From assembly GCA_020634875.1 (NCBI GenBank), contig JACKAX010000013.1, positions 1-64,000 of the forward strand: DNA of 64,000 nt, given 5' to 3'. The notes under the pieces are model-generated. The model had not been told where the DNA came from, did no database searches, and was given only the letters and a program-made list of their open reading frames with translations. Source of the DNA: Anaerolineales bacterium. GTDB taxonomy: Bacteria > Chloroflexota > Anaerolineae > Anaerolineales > JABWBV01. Each line of letters starts with the position of its first letter. Within the stretch, counting starts at the first letter, position 1. The position numbers and the translations under genes were made by a program. Positions 35,627-44,537 of the stretch are shown here, in pieces.

Positions 35627-36886
35627 TTAGGCCTTCTTGGGTTGGGCGTGATGAAAAGGTTGTTGATCTTCGGGGACATTGACCCAAAAATCGCGGGCAA
35701 AAATACCAAATACACTCAGCATCAGCCCGAGGACTCCCGCAATGAGGGTGTTAAGCAAGGTGCGAGGCCCAACAGGCTCAGTCGGGACTTTCGCCCGGCT
35801 CCCTAATTTAACGACGCTGCCAGAAACCTCATTGGAAATTTGCGTTTCCTTCATTTTGCGGTCTAATGTCAGGTAGGTATCTGAAGCGACTTGATAATTT
35901 TGGCGAAGTTTCTCGCCGGTGGCTTGCATGTCGGCGACCTGGCTTTGGATTTGAAGGATTTCTGCTTGTAGCGGGTCAATCTGTTGTGCCAGATCAAGGG
36001 CTTTTTGTTCCATGACGGTTCGAAGTTGATCTAAGGATGTATTCAGGACGCCAACGGTACGGAGCGTGTCGGAGGTGGAAGGGTTCCACTGAAGTTGTGG
36101 CAGTGTGAGGTCGAGGTTATATGCTTTGAGTTGGAGCAATAAGGCCGTGAGTTCGATATCGGAGGCGATGGGTTGGCTGGACGGAAGCCCGCGTAATTGG
36201 GCTTGAAGCGAGGACAGGTCTGCCAGGATTTGGGTGAGCTTGGCCTGATCGGTCAGAAGTTGGCTGTACACGGTTTGTTTGACCGTCAATTCGGTTGTCA
36301 AAATGTTCGTTTGATTTTGTGCTTCGTACGCAACTAACGCCTGTTTCGCCGTTTCTCTGTCAGCCTCAATCTGTACAAATTGTGCTTGAAGCGTGTCCCC
36401 GCTTTCCAGGTCTTCGCCAAAAAGGGCATTGGCTTTTTGGACAAGAATGGTTCCCCAAAGATTGACCAGGTCGGTGGACATCTGGGCATTATCTGTACGA
36501 ACAATGAGTTTCATCGAGTTGGAGGCAGTATCTAATTCAACCTCAGTAATCCCTTCAATCTTTTCGATGGTGGTTTCGGGATCACCACCCTGGTCTATCC
36601 ACGCATCGCGCAAGGCCTGCATGGTGGTGTCTGATTCGGCAAGTTGGGCGGTGGGACGAAAATATAATAATTCTGAACTAGACTCAGTTTGGAACTTCGG
36701 ATCGAAAGTCAGCGAATAGCGCGAAGGCACAATCAAAACCAGGGCTTTGGCTTCATAGGTGGGCGCGAGTACAAATTTGCTTAAAAGATAAGCCCCAACG
36801 GCAAAAACCAGGGAAACTCCTACGATCCAGGCCCAATTTTTGATCAGGAGCAAAATATATTTTTGAAGATCAATTTCGTCTTCCAT
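35627..36886 (-). CDS. Wzz-like polysaccharide chain-length / co-polymerase protein
   Basis: An N-terminal membrane helix follows the family start DEIDLQKYILLLIKNWAWIV. Next come an external domain with a long coiled coil (residues 170-350) and a C-terminal helix preceded by the Pro-rich motif AKVPTEPVGPRTLLN, as in Wzz/CapA proteins. There is no C-terminal kinase domain. It would control chain length or export of a surface polysaccharide, which fits the neighbouring LCP genes. It is 419 aa. Confidence 0.85.
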   Translation of the reverse strand: MEDEIDLQKYILLLIKNWAWIVGVSLVFAVGAYLLSKFVLAPTYEAKALVLIVPSRYSLTFDPKFQTESSSELLYFRPTAQLAESDTTMQALRDAWIDQGGDPETTIEKIEGITEVELDTASNSMKLIVRTDNAQMSTDLVNLWGTILVQKANALFGEDLESGDTLQAQFVQIEADRETAKQALVAYEAQNQTNILTTELTVKQTVYSQLLTDQAKLTQILADLSSLQAQLRGLPSSQPIASDIELTALLLQLKAYNLDLTLPQLQWNPSTSDTLRTVGVLNTSLDQLRTVMEQKALDLAQQIDPLQAEILQIQSQVADMQATGEKLRQNYQVASDTYLTLDRKMKETQISNEVSGSVVKLGSRAKVPTEPVGPRTLLNTLIAGVLGLMLSVFGIFARDFWVNVPEDQQPFHHAQPKKA

Positions 36887-36969
36887 AAGGAATAAAGACT
36901 CCGTGTTGAATGATTTCCGTCAATGCTTGAAACATATTGTTGGCTCTTGCGTTACGGGCGGGAAATTCT

Positions 36970-37025
36970 CCAAATTTTGAAGGTGTGTGCGGGGTGTACA
37001 CCCCGCACACACCTTCAAAATTTGG
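36970..37025. repeat. Perfect 56-bp palindrome
   Basis: CCAAATTTTGAAGGTGTGTG, then CGGGGTGT, is followed with no spacer by its exact reverse complement. There is no T-run beyond normal, and no gene ends close enough for a usual terminator. Confidence 0.95.
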
Positions 37026-37067
37026 GTTAATCCCGTTAATTACGGGAGACCCATATTGTTTCAAAAA

Positions 37068-37107
37068 AACGGCGTTCCTGATGGATTGGTTTACAAGGAA
37101 CGCCGTT
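37068..37107. repeat. Inverted repeat with AACGGCGTTCCT arms
   Basis: The 12-bp arms AACGGCGTTCCT and AGGAACGCCGTT enclose 16 nt. The same arms, extended to 15 bp, occur inside the mutS-like gene at 55172-55234. Confidence 0.9.
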
Positions 37108-37206
37108 CATTTGGAGAAACATAAATATTGCAATTGTATTGCAAACAGCCGCTATGATACCCCACGAAAAAGGTTTTGACAACTTATGCCGTGAACAAGC
37201 AAACGT

Positions 37207-38418
37207 CTATCGCCGGATATGGGGTGACAGCCAAAAAGCGTTGTCATCATCCGGCGAGACTTTGGCCTTTACCGTGAAGATAAACACCACCTCTTTCCCG
37301 GCAAGTTCGCTCAAATCAAGGTCAATCGCGGTGATTTCCCCATCAAAACTCTCCTCCCATAGCCCCAGGTTCACAAATACACCGGTTCCCACCACTTGAT
37401 AATCGAGTTGGAAGGTGACATTACACTTCGGACTGTTTTCCAGACACCCCACATAAGTGATGAAATGATCCCCTGCCTCAATGAGCAGACCCGGATACGT
37501 CCCGCTGATCCAACCCTTTTCTTCTTTTTTCGGGAACATCCACAAAGCAGGTTCGTTTTCATGGCGATTTTCCAGCACCGGCTCGGAGAGGGTGGCCACG
37601 AACCCGTTTGCGTCGCCCCGCGCCCCGGGGCAGGGCAACACCCCATCCGCATTCCGCCAGATAGCCGCACAGGTGTTGATCGCAAAATTGAAATATTGAT
37701 CGCTTGCCGTTTCCAATACCTGGATGTTGACCGAAAGGGCCGCCTCATAATTGGTTCCAACCCCGAATAACTTCCCCTCCGGACTTTGGAGCATCCAATC
37801 GCCCCGGTACGTGTTCGGAGAACCCGGCGCTTCCATCGCGACCGCGAGGTCCACCGTGCCCCCAGGGTTGACGGTCCCCGGCAGGAAATTCGTCTTTTTG
37901 CCGCTCATCCGCTCTCCGCTGGAATAGACGAGTGCGTAGTTTGCATTCCACGCGCAGGTTCCCTCGTTTTTGATGCGCCAGATTTTCGTGAAGGCAACAT
38001 TGGGGGTGAAGGTTGTCCCATCGGGCACAGTGACATCGGCGACGAAGCTTGCGGCGTTGCACGGAGCGGCAGAGGTGGCCGTCGGTGCAAGGGAGGTAAA
38101 TGTGGGGAGTGGGGTAATGGTGGGGGTAGGCGTACCTGTCTCAGTGGGGGTAGCGGTCGGGATGTCGCCGGGGGTGGGGGTAATGGTCGGGGTGCGAGTG
38201 GGTGTCAGCGTGGGGCTTCCGGCGAGGGAAGTGATTTCGGCGATTACCGTCTGGGCGATGGCGGTGAAAGTGGCTTCTGGTCCGTTGGGGTCGAGGGTTG
38301 TGGTGGGAGTCAGCGTCCCCGGCAGAGGTGTGGGAATCTCTTCAACCGGGGTGCCAATCGTGCAGGCAAACCCGATGAACAAAGCCAGGGTGAAAAGAAA
38401 AAGCATTTTGCGCGACAT
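37207..38418 (-). CDS. Lipoprotein with NBR1-Ig-like domain
   Basis: The lipobox FIGFAC anchors it. A Thr/Pro linker (residues 25-120) precedes an NBR1-type Ig-like domain with TKIWRIKNEGTCAWNANYALVY, PGTVNPGGTVDLAVAMEAP and YRGDWMLQSPEGKLFG, all signature features. A C-terminal beta domain of about 170 residues follows. NBR1-Ig domains are frequent in extracellular proteins of Chloroflexota and probably mediate protein-protein contacts. The ATG lies 1 bp after the stop of the upstream lipoprotein gene. Confidence 0.83.
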   Translation of the reverse strand: MSRKMLFLFTLALFIGFACTIGTPVEEIPTPLPGTLTPTTTLDPNGPEATFTAIAQTVIAEITSLAGSPTLTPTRTPTITPTPGDIPTATPTETGTPTPTITPLPTFTSLAPTATSAAPCNAASFVADVTVPDGTTFTPNVAFTKIWRIKNEGTCAWNANYALVYSSGERMSGKKTNFLPGTVNPGGTVDLAVAMEAPGSPNTYRGDWMLQSPEGKLFGVGTNYEAALSVNIQVLETASDQYFNFAINTCAAIWRNADGVLPCPGARGDANGFVATLSEPVLENRHENEPALWMFPKKEEKGWISGTYPGLLIEAGDHFITYVGCLENSPKCNVTFQLDYQVVGTGVFVNLGLWEESFDGEITAIDLDLSELAGKEVVFIFTVKAKVSPDDDNAFWLSPHIRR

Positions 38419-38419
38419 A

Positions 38420-39817
38420 TTACGGCTCCCAGACGCGTAAAACCCCGCCTTCCAACCCGGTGGCGAGCATCATTGTTCCATCTTGCAGGGTCACTCCGGC
38501 GAGGTTCGTGAGTAGTTTCGCATTCAAATCCTCTTCAAAAACCACGGTTGCTTCTCCATCTGCATATTGGATGAAAGCCAGTTGGTCAAACGTCAGGTTC
38601 GGGAGAACCAGTTCGGCGACACCATCCCCGTCGAAATCCCCCGCCAGCGCTTTGTCGAGGTTGCGCGTACCGATTTCGTGGGATGTGTAAGCATCGAGCT
38701 GGGTGAGCACTTCCAGCCGGTCTCCGATCCACTCGGAAAACTCAACGAGGGGTTCCAGGTGCGGGGTCAGCACATCGGCCAGGAGCATTTTTCCCGATGG
38801 GTCAAATGGGGCGACGGCGATCTGGTGCCGCCAACGGAACCCGCGCCCAATCGGGGGGCCAGCGGCGATCCGTTCCCCATTTTCGTTGAACAACAAAATC
38901 TGTGCGCCTGTGGTGTCATCGGATACGGTGACTAGAATTTCCCGGATGCCGTTCCCGTCCAAATCTGCCCAAATTGGGGCCAAACCTTCTATAACTTTGC
39001 TGTCGGGCATGGGCGCAGTCCACAGCAGTTGGAATGTGGGCGTGGTTTGTACGAGCGAAAGGCTGGCGGCCTCGATGGCGTCGCCTAAAACTCCGTGCGG
39101 ATAAACATCCGTGGCCTGGCTGACCACGAGAAGCCGGTGTTGTTCATCTTGTAAAAGCCGCGCATCAGGGGGAATGTTTAAGGGCAGGCGTCCGATTTCC
39201 TGGTTTTCCCACAATACGAGGTCGCCGTTGCCATCCACAAACGCCAGCCGCGTGGGTTCGTTTTGCACCACAATCGGGTGGGTGAGTGGGGAGGCGGATG
39301 GCACAGGGGGAACGATAAGCGATGGTACGCCGCGCTGCATTCGTAAAAGGGGCGGCATCCCTACGGGTAACTGCCCCGGATCAATCTGCACTTCGGTCGT
39401 GATCCCATCCCTTAGGATGAAGCCTTGCACCCGCCCATCGGTTAACACGACGGCCCAGATGCTTCCCAATCCTTCCATTGGCGCACCGACCACCCACGCG
39501 GGTTCGCCTTCGAGCGCAATATCTACCGGAAAATTCGCTCCCCCGTGCCCGTCCACCCACCGGTTGCCATCGGCGCGCTGGTAGGTGTACCCGTACAGCG
39601 TCAGGTCATTCAAATTGACCGTGGGCGTGAGGATGCCGACGCCGGACAAATCTACGGGCAAAACCGGGGGTTCGAGCGGAGTGGGAACCAACGTTGGCGT
39701 ACGCGTCGGGCTGGGGGTCCGGGTGGGCAGGGGTGTGAGGGTGAGCGTAGGCGTGGGTGTTTGGGCGCGGCAACCCGCGAGGGCCAGGAAAAGAAGGGCG
39801 AGAAACAAATTTTTCAT
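38420..39817 (-). CDS. Lipoprotein with FG-GAP/VCBS-like propeller repeats
   Basis: Start 39817 gives signal peptide MKNLFLALLFLALAGC with a clear lipobox. A Thr/Pro linker follows, then repeats with Asp/Asn-Gly-rich calcium-like turns: VDGNGDLVLWE, ADLDGNGIREILVTVSD and GDFDGDGVAELVLPN, typical of FG-GAP/VCBS beta propellers. It is 465 aa and complete. A longer frame to 39928 has no ribosome site and would run into a palindrome. It is translationally coupled to the NBR1-Ig lipoprotein downstream. Confidence 0.82.
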   Translation of the reverse strand: MKNLFLALLFLALAGCRAQTPTPTLTLTPLPTRTPSPTRTPTLVPTPLEPPVLPVDLSGVGILTPTVNLNDLTLYGYTYQRADGNRWVDGHGGANFPVDIALEGEPAWVVGAPMEGLGSIWAVVLTDGRVQGFILRDGITTEVQIDPGQLPVGMPPLLRMQRGVPSLIVPPVPSASPLTHPIVVQNEPTRLAFVDGNGDLVLWENQEIGRLPLNIPPDARLLQDEQHRLLVVSQATDVYPHGVLGDAIEAASLSLVQTTPTFQLLWTAPMPDSKVIEGLAPIWADLDGNGIREILVTVSDDTTGAQILLFNENGERIAAGPPIGRGFRWRHQIAVAPFDPSGKMLLADVLTPHLEPLVEFSEWIGDRLEVLTQLDAYTSHEIGTRNLDKALAGDFDGDGVAELVLPNLTFDQLAFIQYADGEATVVFEEDLNAKLLTNLAGVTLQDGTMMLATGLEGGVLRVWEP

Positions 39818-39895
39818 CGAGGGTAATATACCTCCAATCCCTTCCCTTTGCCAATTAGAGGAAGGTGAATTATGATTGCGGGGCTTCAAAATCTC

Positions 39896-39941
39896 GTAGT
39901 CTAGCCCCTTGTGGACGGACGGACACAAGGCCCTAGACTAC
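39896..39941. repeat. Intergenic imperfect palindrome before hutH
   Basis: GTAGTCTAG CC CCTTGTG pairs with CACAAGG CC CTAGACTAC around a GACGGACGGA loop; the central CC positions are mismatched. It lies between the divergent FG-GAP lipoprotein gene and hutH. Confidence 0.75.
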
Positions 39942-39965
39942 AAACTACGCTTCAGGAGACACCAT

Positions 39966-41486
39966 ATGATTCAGATAACCGGGGAGGCTTTGACCATCGA
40001 GCAGGTGGTCGCAGTGGCGCGGCACGGAACGCCGGTTGCGTCTTTGGACGAGACGGTGCAGGCGCGGATGTGGACGAGCCAGCAGTGGGTGGAGGCCGCG
40101 GTGAAGGGGCGGACGACGATTTATGGGGTGAACACGGGGTTTGGGCCGCTCGCGACGACGAGCATTGCGCCCGACGAAACCCGCAAACTTTCTCGCAATT
40201 TGATTCTCTCCTGCCTCGCGGGGGTGGGGGACCCGATCCCGGCGGACTGGGTGCGGGCGATGATCCTGATCCGGGCGAACTCGCTCGCGAAGGGGTTCTC
40301 CGGCGTGCGCCCGGTCGTGGTGGAGACGTTGATCGAGATGCTGAACCGGGGGGTGACGCCGTGGGTTCCGTCGAAGGGGTCGTTGGGGGCGAGTGGGGAT
40401 TTGGCTCCGCTTTCGCACATTGCCGTGGTTCTGACGCGGGACGAAACCGAAGATGGCGGCTTTTCCGGGCAGGCATATTTTGGCGGGGCGCTGATGTCCG
40501 GCGCAGAGGCGATGGCCCGCGCGGGGTTGGAGCGGTTGGTGCTGGAAGCGAAGGAAGGGCTTGCGCTCTCGAACGGGACGACGTTTATGGCGGCGGCGGG
40601 CGCGTTGGGGGTGCATGACGCCGAGCAGTTGTTGGATCACGCGGAAATGGCCGCGGCGCTGAGTTTTGAGGCGTTGTTGGGGATTACTTCGGCGCTGCAT
40701 CCTGCCTTGCACGAGGCGAACGGGCAGCCGGGGCAGATGCAGGTGGCGGCGAATTTGCGCGGGTTGTTAGCGGGGAGTCAATTGGTGGACTCTGCGCCGC
40801 ACAAGGTTCAGGATGCGTATAGCCTACGCTGTACGCCGCAAGTTCTGGGACCGATACGGGATACTCTGGCGTTTTTGCGGGCACGGTTTACCGCGGCGAT
40901 CAACGCGGCGTCGGATAATCCGTTGATTTTTGCGGAAGTCGAGGGTGGCCGCGCCGTCTCTGGCGGCAACTTCCACGGACAAGGCCCGGCGATGTGGCTG
41001 GATTTTTTGAGCATCGCGGTGGCCGAAATCGGCGATATTTCCGAGCGGCGGACGTTTCGCCTGCTCGACCCGGCGTTGAACGGCGGTCTGCCCTCGATGC
41101 TCGTGCCGACGAGCGGGCTGGACAGCGGGTTGATGATCCCGCAGTACACGGCGGCGGCGCTGGTGTCGGATAACAAAACCTTGTCGCATCCCGATAGCGT
41201 GGATTCGATCCCGTCGTCGGCGAATCAGGAAGATCACGTTTCGATGGGCGCAAACGCCGCACGCCACGCGCGGGAGATCATTGCAAACACGCAGCGGATC
41301 ATCGCGATTGAGATGATTACCGCGGCGCAGGGGATAGATCTCCGCTCCGATGGCCCCGCGCGATTAGGGGAGGGGACGCGGAGGGGGTATGCGATGGTGC
41401 GCGAGGTGGCGAAGTTTCTGGAGCATGATCGGGAGTTGACAGGGGATATTGAGGGGGTGGTGGGGAGGATGAATTATCGAAAATGA
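39966..41486 (+). CDS. hutH: Histidine ammonia-lyase HutH
   Basis: It removes ammonia from L-histidine to give urocanate. The Ala142-Ser143-Gly144 triad that forms the MIO cofactor is at the same numbers as in Pseudomonas putida HutH. Other family landmarks are YGVNTGFGPLA, SGGNFHGQ and the C-terminal SANQEDHVSMGAN. The start at 39966 has a CAGGAGA ribosome site and gives 506 aa, the family length. Histidine is preferred over aromatic amino acids because formimino-folate enzymes lie nearby. The downstream folate enzymes are separated by an AT-rich two-gene cassette. Confidence 0.93.
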   Translation: MIQITGEALTIEQVVAVARHGTPVASLDETVQARMWTSQQWVEAAVKGRTTIYGVNTGFGPLATTSIAPDETRKLSRNLILSCLAGVGDPIPADWVRAMILIRANSLAKGFSGVRPVVVETLIEMLNRGVTPWVPSKGSLGASGDLAPLSHIAVVLTRDETEDGGFSGQAYFGGALMSGAEAMARAGLERLVLEAKEGLALSNGTTFMAAAGALGVHDAEQLLDHAEMAAALSFEALLGITSALHPALHEANGQPGQMQVAANLRGLLAGSQLVDSAPHKVQDAYSLRCTPQVLGPIRDTLAFLRARFTAAINAASDNPLIFAEVEGGRAVSGGNFHGQGPAMWLDFLSIAVAEIGDISERRTFRLLDPALNGGLPSMLVPTSGLDSGLMIPQYTAAALVSDNKTLSHPDSVDSIPSSANQEDHVSMGANAARHAREIIANTQRIIAIEMITAAQGIDLRSDGPARLGEGTRRGYAMVREVAKFLEHDRELTGDIEGVVGRMNYRK

Positions 41487-41592
41487 TGGATAAAGATCGA
41501 TTTGTATTAGGTTAAAATTACTCAGCTGTAAAAAATTCTTAATTTGTTTGATATATGGCGTCGATTGCCTGATTTATTGAGGAGTATTAGAT

Positions 41593-43773
41593 ATGTTGAC
41601 TTTTTTAGCATCGTCTCCCGATTATGATAAAGATGAAACAACTAAAACTGTGTGGAGGTGGATAGAAGAGAAGTTTAGTTTGGAAGATGGTGTTTGTTAT
41701 TACAAACATCCAATAGTTACTGCAAATACTGGGGCAATACCAGAATTAACTTTTTTGGCAAAGAAGTTTCAACCCGCAGCAATCCGTTGTCTTGCTGTTA
41801 GCCAAGACGATATAGTTTCTATTGAAGAAGATGTTTGGAATATCCGAAACGATATAATAGACTCGCCATTATTAGAATTAGATGATTTTGTTATTGGCTT
41901 AAGAGCTAAATTTGATAAAGATCGGTTACTTAGAAGAAGAATCAATCCGATAGCTGTTCTTGCCTTTCCGTTGATAACGAAGAGTGATTTTGAAGCAAAA
42001 TTTGGGAGTATATTAGAAGATACATTTACTATCTGGGCAGATGGTGATTTGCATTGTCTCGAAACAACTATTGATTCTCCCTTAGATGATATTGAATGGA
42101 GATTAACTCGCTCTATTGTACAGGGGATACGTCCCTTAAAAAATATTTCTTCAAAGGTTCAGAAAAGTGTAATTACTCTTGGGGCAGCAATCCGAGAGCT
42201 AGACAATCAAATAGCTCTATTAGATATTGAACAAGAAAAGGCATCAATTCAAATAGCTCCGGGACCTCAAAGAATTAGAGGATTAGCCGGAACAGGCAAA
42301 ACTGTTTTATTAGCAATGAAAGCAGCTAATATTCATTTGAAATTTCCTGATAAGAAGATACTTTTTACATTTAATACCCAAAGTCTTTATAACCAAACCC
42401 GCTCATTAATTACCAAGTTTTATAGGTTTTATGGTGAGGTTGATCCAAATTGGGATATGTTACACGTAAGACATGGTTGGGGAGGAAGAAATCGGCCTGG
42501 TGTTTATTATGATCTTTGCAGTAGACAAGGAGTATCTCCACTAAGTTTGGATGATGTGCGGAGGATGAGAACTAGATTGGCTCCCTTTCAAGTTTGTTGC
42601 CAACAGGCTTTGAGATCTTCAATATCTCCTGAATATGATTTTATATTAATAGATGAAGCACAAGATTTTCCAAAAGAATTTTTTGAGATTTTATACCACT
42701 TATCCCATGAGCCTCATCAAATATATTGGGCCTATGATGAACTTCAAAGTCTTTCATCTTTAGAAATTCAAAAACCTGAAGAAATGTTTGGTATGGAAGA
42801 AGATGGAAACCCACGGGTTTCTATCGAGGGTGATGATTATCCGGGAGGCATTGAAAAAGACTTAGTTTTACACAAATCTTATCGATGTCCACATTCAGTA
42901 TTAATGGTAGCTCATGCAATTGGGTTAGGTATTTATAGTGAAAATGGAGCTGTTCAGATGCTCCAAAATCGTGAGTCATGGGAAGCTATTGGATACACTA
43001 TTGAGGAGGGCGAGTTATCTACTGGTAGCGCAGTTACAATTTTTCGTCCTTCAGAAAATAGTCCAAATCAAATTGATGAAATATATGGTGGGTCACAAGA
43101 CCTTATTACAGCAAAAGTATTTGAAACCAGAGAAGACGAACTAATATGGATTGCTAAATCAATTATTAACGATGTGAAAAATGAAAATGTCTTACCACAT
43201 GATATTGTTGTGATTTCCCTGGACAATTTCAATGTTAGAAGCAACTTTGCTGTCCTGCAAAGCTTAATACTTCAAAAAGGCATACCCTCAACTATTCCTG
43301 GTCTTATAGATGATACGGCTGCATATGCTGAGGATGGTAAAGTTACCTTATCAACAGTATTTAGGGCGAAAGGAAATGAAGCGCCAGTAGTTTATATAAT
43401 GGCTTTTGAAGAATATTATGATTACGTTGAACCAGTGGAGGGAAGAAATAAGGCCTTTACTTCAATATCCCGATCAAAGGCTTGGGTGCGTATAAGTGGC
43501 ACAGGGAGAATAATGCAATCAGCAATGCAAGAAATAAATAAAGTTATTCAAAACTATCCAAGATTTAAATTTGTTTTTCCAAATATGGATGAAATCCGTC
43601 GTCTTGATGCCGAAACAGGGAAAAGAAGGCGAGAAATACAAAAAGCCAAATTATCTACAAATGAACTTCTCAAGCTTGATCCTCAAGCTATTGCTGCTTT
43701 GGCTAGAACAAATCCGGAATTAGTTGATGAATTAGTTAAGAGAATCTCCGAGGCCAAAAGTGACTATCAATGA
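41593..43773 (+). CDS. SF1 (UvrD-like) helicase of an AT-rich two-gene cassette
   Basis: This 726-aa protein has a superfamily 1 helicase core: Walker A GLAGTGKT near residue 230, Walker B LIDEAQDFP near 352, YRCPHSV, and late motifs FRAKGNEAPVVYI and AFTSISRSKAWVRI that match motifs V and VI. The first 200 residues match no domain I know and might be a nuclease or sensor. Codon use is strongly AT-rich, unlike hutH and fchA on either side, so recent transfer is likely. GAGGAG precedes the ATG. It overlaps the partner gene by 14 bp. A defence role is inferred only. Confidence 0.85.
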   Translation: MLTFLASSPDYDKDETTKTVWRWIEEKFSLEDGVCYYKHPIVTANTGAIPELTFLAKKFQPAAIRCLAVSQDDIVSIEEDVWNIRNDIIDSPLLELDDFVIGLRAKFDKDRLLRRRINPIAVLAFPLITKSDFEAKFGSILEDTFTIWADGDLHCLETTIDSPLDDIEWRLTRSIVQGIRPLKNISSKVQKSVITLGAAIRELDNQIALLDIEQEKASIQIAPGPQRIRGLAGTGKTVLLAMKAANIHLKFPDKKILFTFNTQSLYNQTRSLITKFYRFYGEVDPNWDMLHVRHGWGGRNRPGVYYDLCSRQGVSPLSLDDVRRMRTRLAPFQVCCQQALRSSISPEYDFILIDEAQDFPKEFFEILYHLSHEPHQIYWAYDELQSLSSLEIQKPEEMFGMEEDGNPRVSIEGDDYPGGIEKDLVLHKSYRCPHSVLMVAHAIGLGIYSENGAVQMLQNRESWEAIGYTIEEGELSTGSAVTIFRPSENSPNQIDEIYGGSQDLITAKVFETREDELIWIAKSIINDVKNENVLPHDIVVISLDNFNVRSNFAVLQSLILQKGIPSTIPGLIDDTAAYAEDGKVTLSTVFRAKGNEAPVVYIMAFEEYYDYVEPVEGRNKAFTSISRSKAWVRISGTGRIMQSAMQEINKVIQNYPRFKFVFPNMDEIRRLDAETGKRRREIQKAKLSTNELLKLDPQAIAALARTNPELVDELVKRISEAKSDYQ

Positions 43774-44521
43774 AATATTCAGTTCTCTGAGAGCATCCTA
43801 TATTGAATGGAGTCATGTGCTTGTAAATCCCAGATTTATTCGTGGAAATAATGTGATTTCATGGGAAGGATATTCTGGTCGGAGGTTCAACGCACCTGTT
43901 ACATCAACGTATGTGGCTAAACTTGCAGATGAGGGGCAGTATACATTCCAAGTTATTGAAGACGGATCAATTATCCAAATTTATTATTTATTTGATAGAC
44001 GCGGTGAAATTAGTAACGCTAATTTGGCCTTTTATTACTCAGGAGAAACAGAATATAGTATCAATTCTCAAGTAAGAGAACTTCCTGATTCAAAAGTTAA
44101 TGAAGAACAACTTGTTGATTCAATTGAATTTACTGAGCAGTTTGAAAATCATCAAGAATTTCAAACTGTAGGATGGCTTCGCCTAGATTATAGCCCTAAT
44201 GAATATAGAGGAGTTTTGCATTCTCAAAGCCATTTGCACTTTAGTTTATTTCCTTATTCTCGATTTGTAGTGGATGGTGTTCCAAATCCAGCCCAATTTA
44301 TTGAGTTCATTTTGTCTATGTGCTATCCGAAAATTTACAAAGATAAACGGTTGGATGAGAATGGGCTGTACATTGATGTAAATAAAATGCTTACATTCAA
44401 TTCTCCAAATCTTCTAATACCCAATAAAGATATATATCCATATACAATCCATTTTTGTATCCCGTGGGCAACTGTTCATAAAATACCTGAAATAATGCCC
44501 ATAAAAAAGAAAAGAAGATAA
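43760..44521 (+). CDS. Helicase-partner protein, unknown (possibly DUF2290-like)
   Basis: This 253-aa soluble protein is AT-rich like the helicase gene it overlaps. The GTG at 43760 is taken as start. The middle holds FDRRGEISNANLAFYYSG and WLRLDYSPNEYRGVLHSQSH, then LHFSLFPYSRFVVDGVPNP and FIEFILSMCYPKIYK. The His-rich SQSHLHFS block and the following P-x-x-F-I-x-F pattern remind me of DUF2290, but I am not certain. No catalytic motif is obvious. The strict overlap suggests the two proteins act as a pair. Confidence 0.6.
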   Translation: MTINEIFSSLRASYIEWSHVLVNPRFIRGNNVISWEGYSGRRFNAPVTSTYVAKLADEGQYTFQVIEDGSIIQIYYLFDRRGEISNANLAFYYSGETEYSINSQVRELPDSKVNEEQLVDSIEFTEQFENHQEFQTVGWLRLDYSPNEYRGVLHSQSHLHFSLFPYSRFVVDGVPNPAQFIEFILSMCYPKIYKDKRLDENGLYIDVNKMLTFNSPNLLIPNKDIYPYTIHFCIPWATVHKIPEIMPIKKKRR

Positions 44522-44537
44522 TCAAAAAGGAATTCCT

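Larger units (their letters stand above)
36887..37206. other. Intergenic region made largely of palindromes
   Basis: This 320-bp gap has no convincing gene. It holds a perfect 56-bp palindrome, a small hairpin (TCCCGT/ACGGGA, 37032-37048) and a third inverted repeat (37068-37107). Apparent short frames on both strands here mirror each other because of the palindrome and are not genes. The promoter of the Wzz-like gene should be at its left end. Confidence 0.7.

Noticed and set aside
36870..37179. Two short overlapping frames on opposite strands with the same internal peptide
   Set aside because: They share residues only because they cross the perfect 56-bp palindrome; no ribosome site or family likeness.
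39909..39965. Earlier start for hutH inside the palindrome
   Set aside because: ATG 39966 has a ribosome site and gives MIO residues at the usual numbers 142-144.
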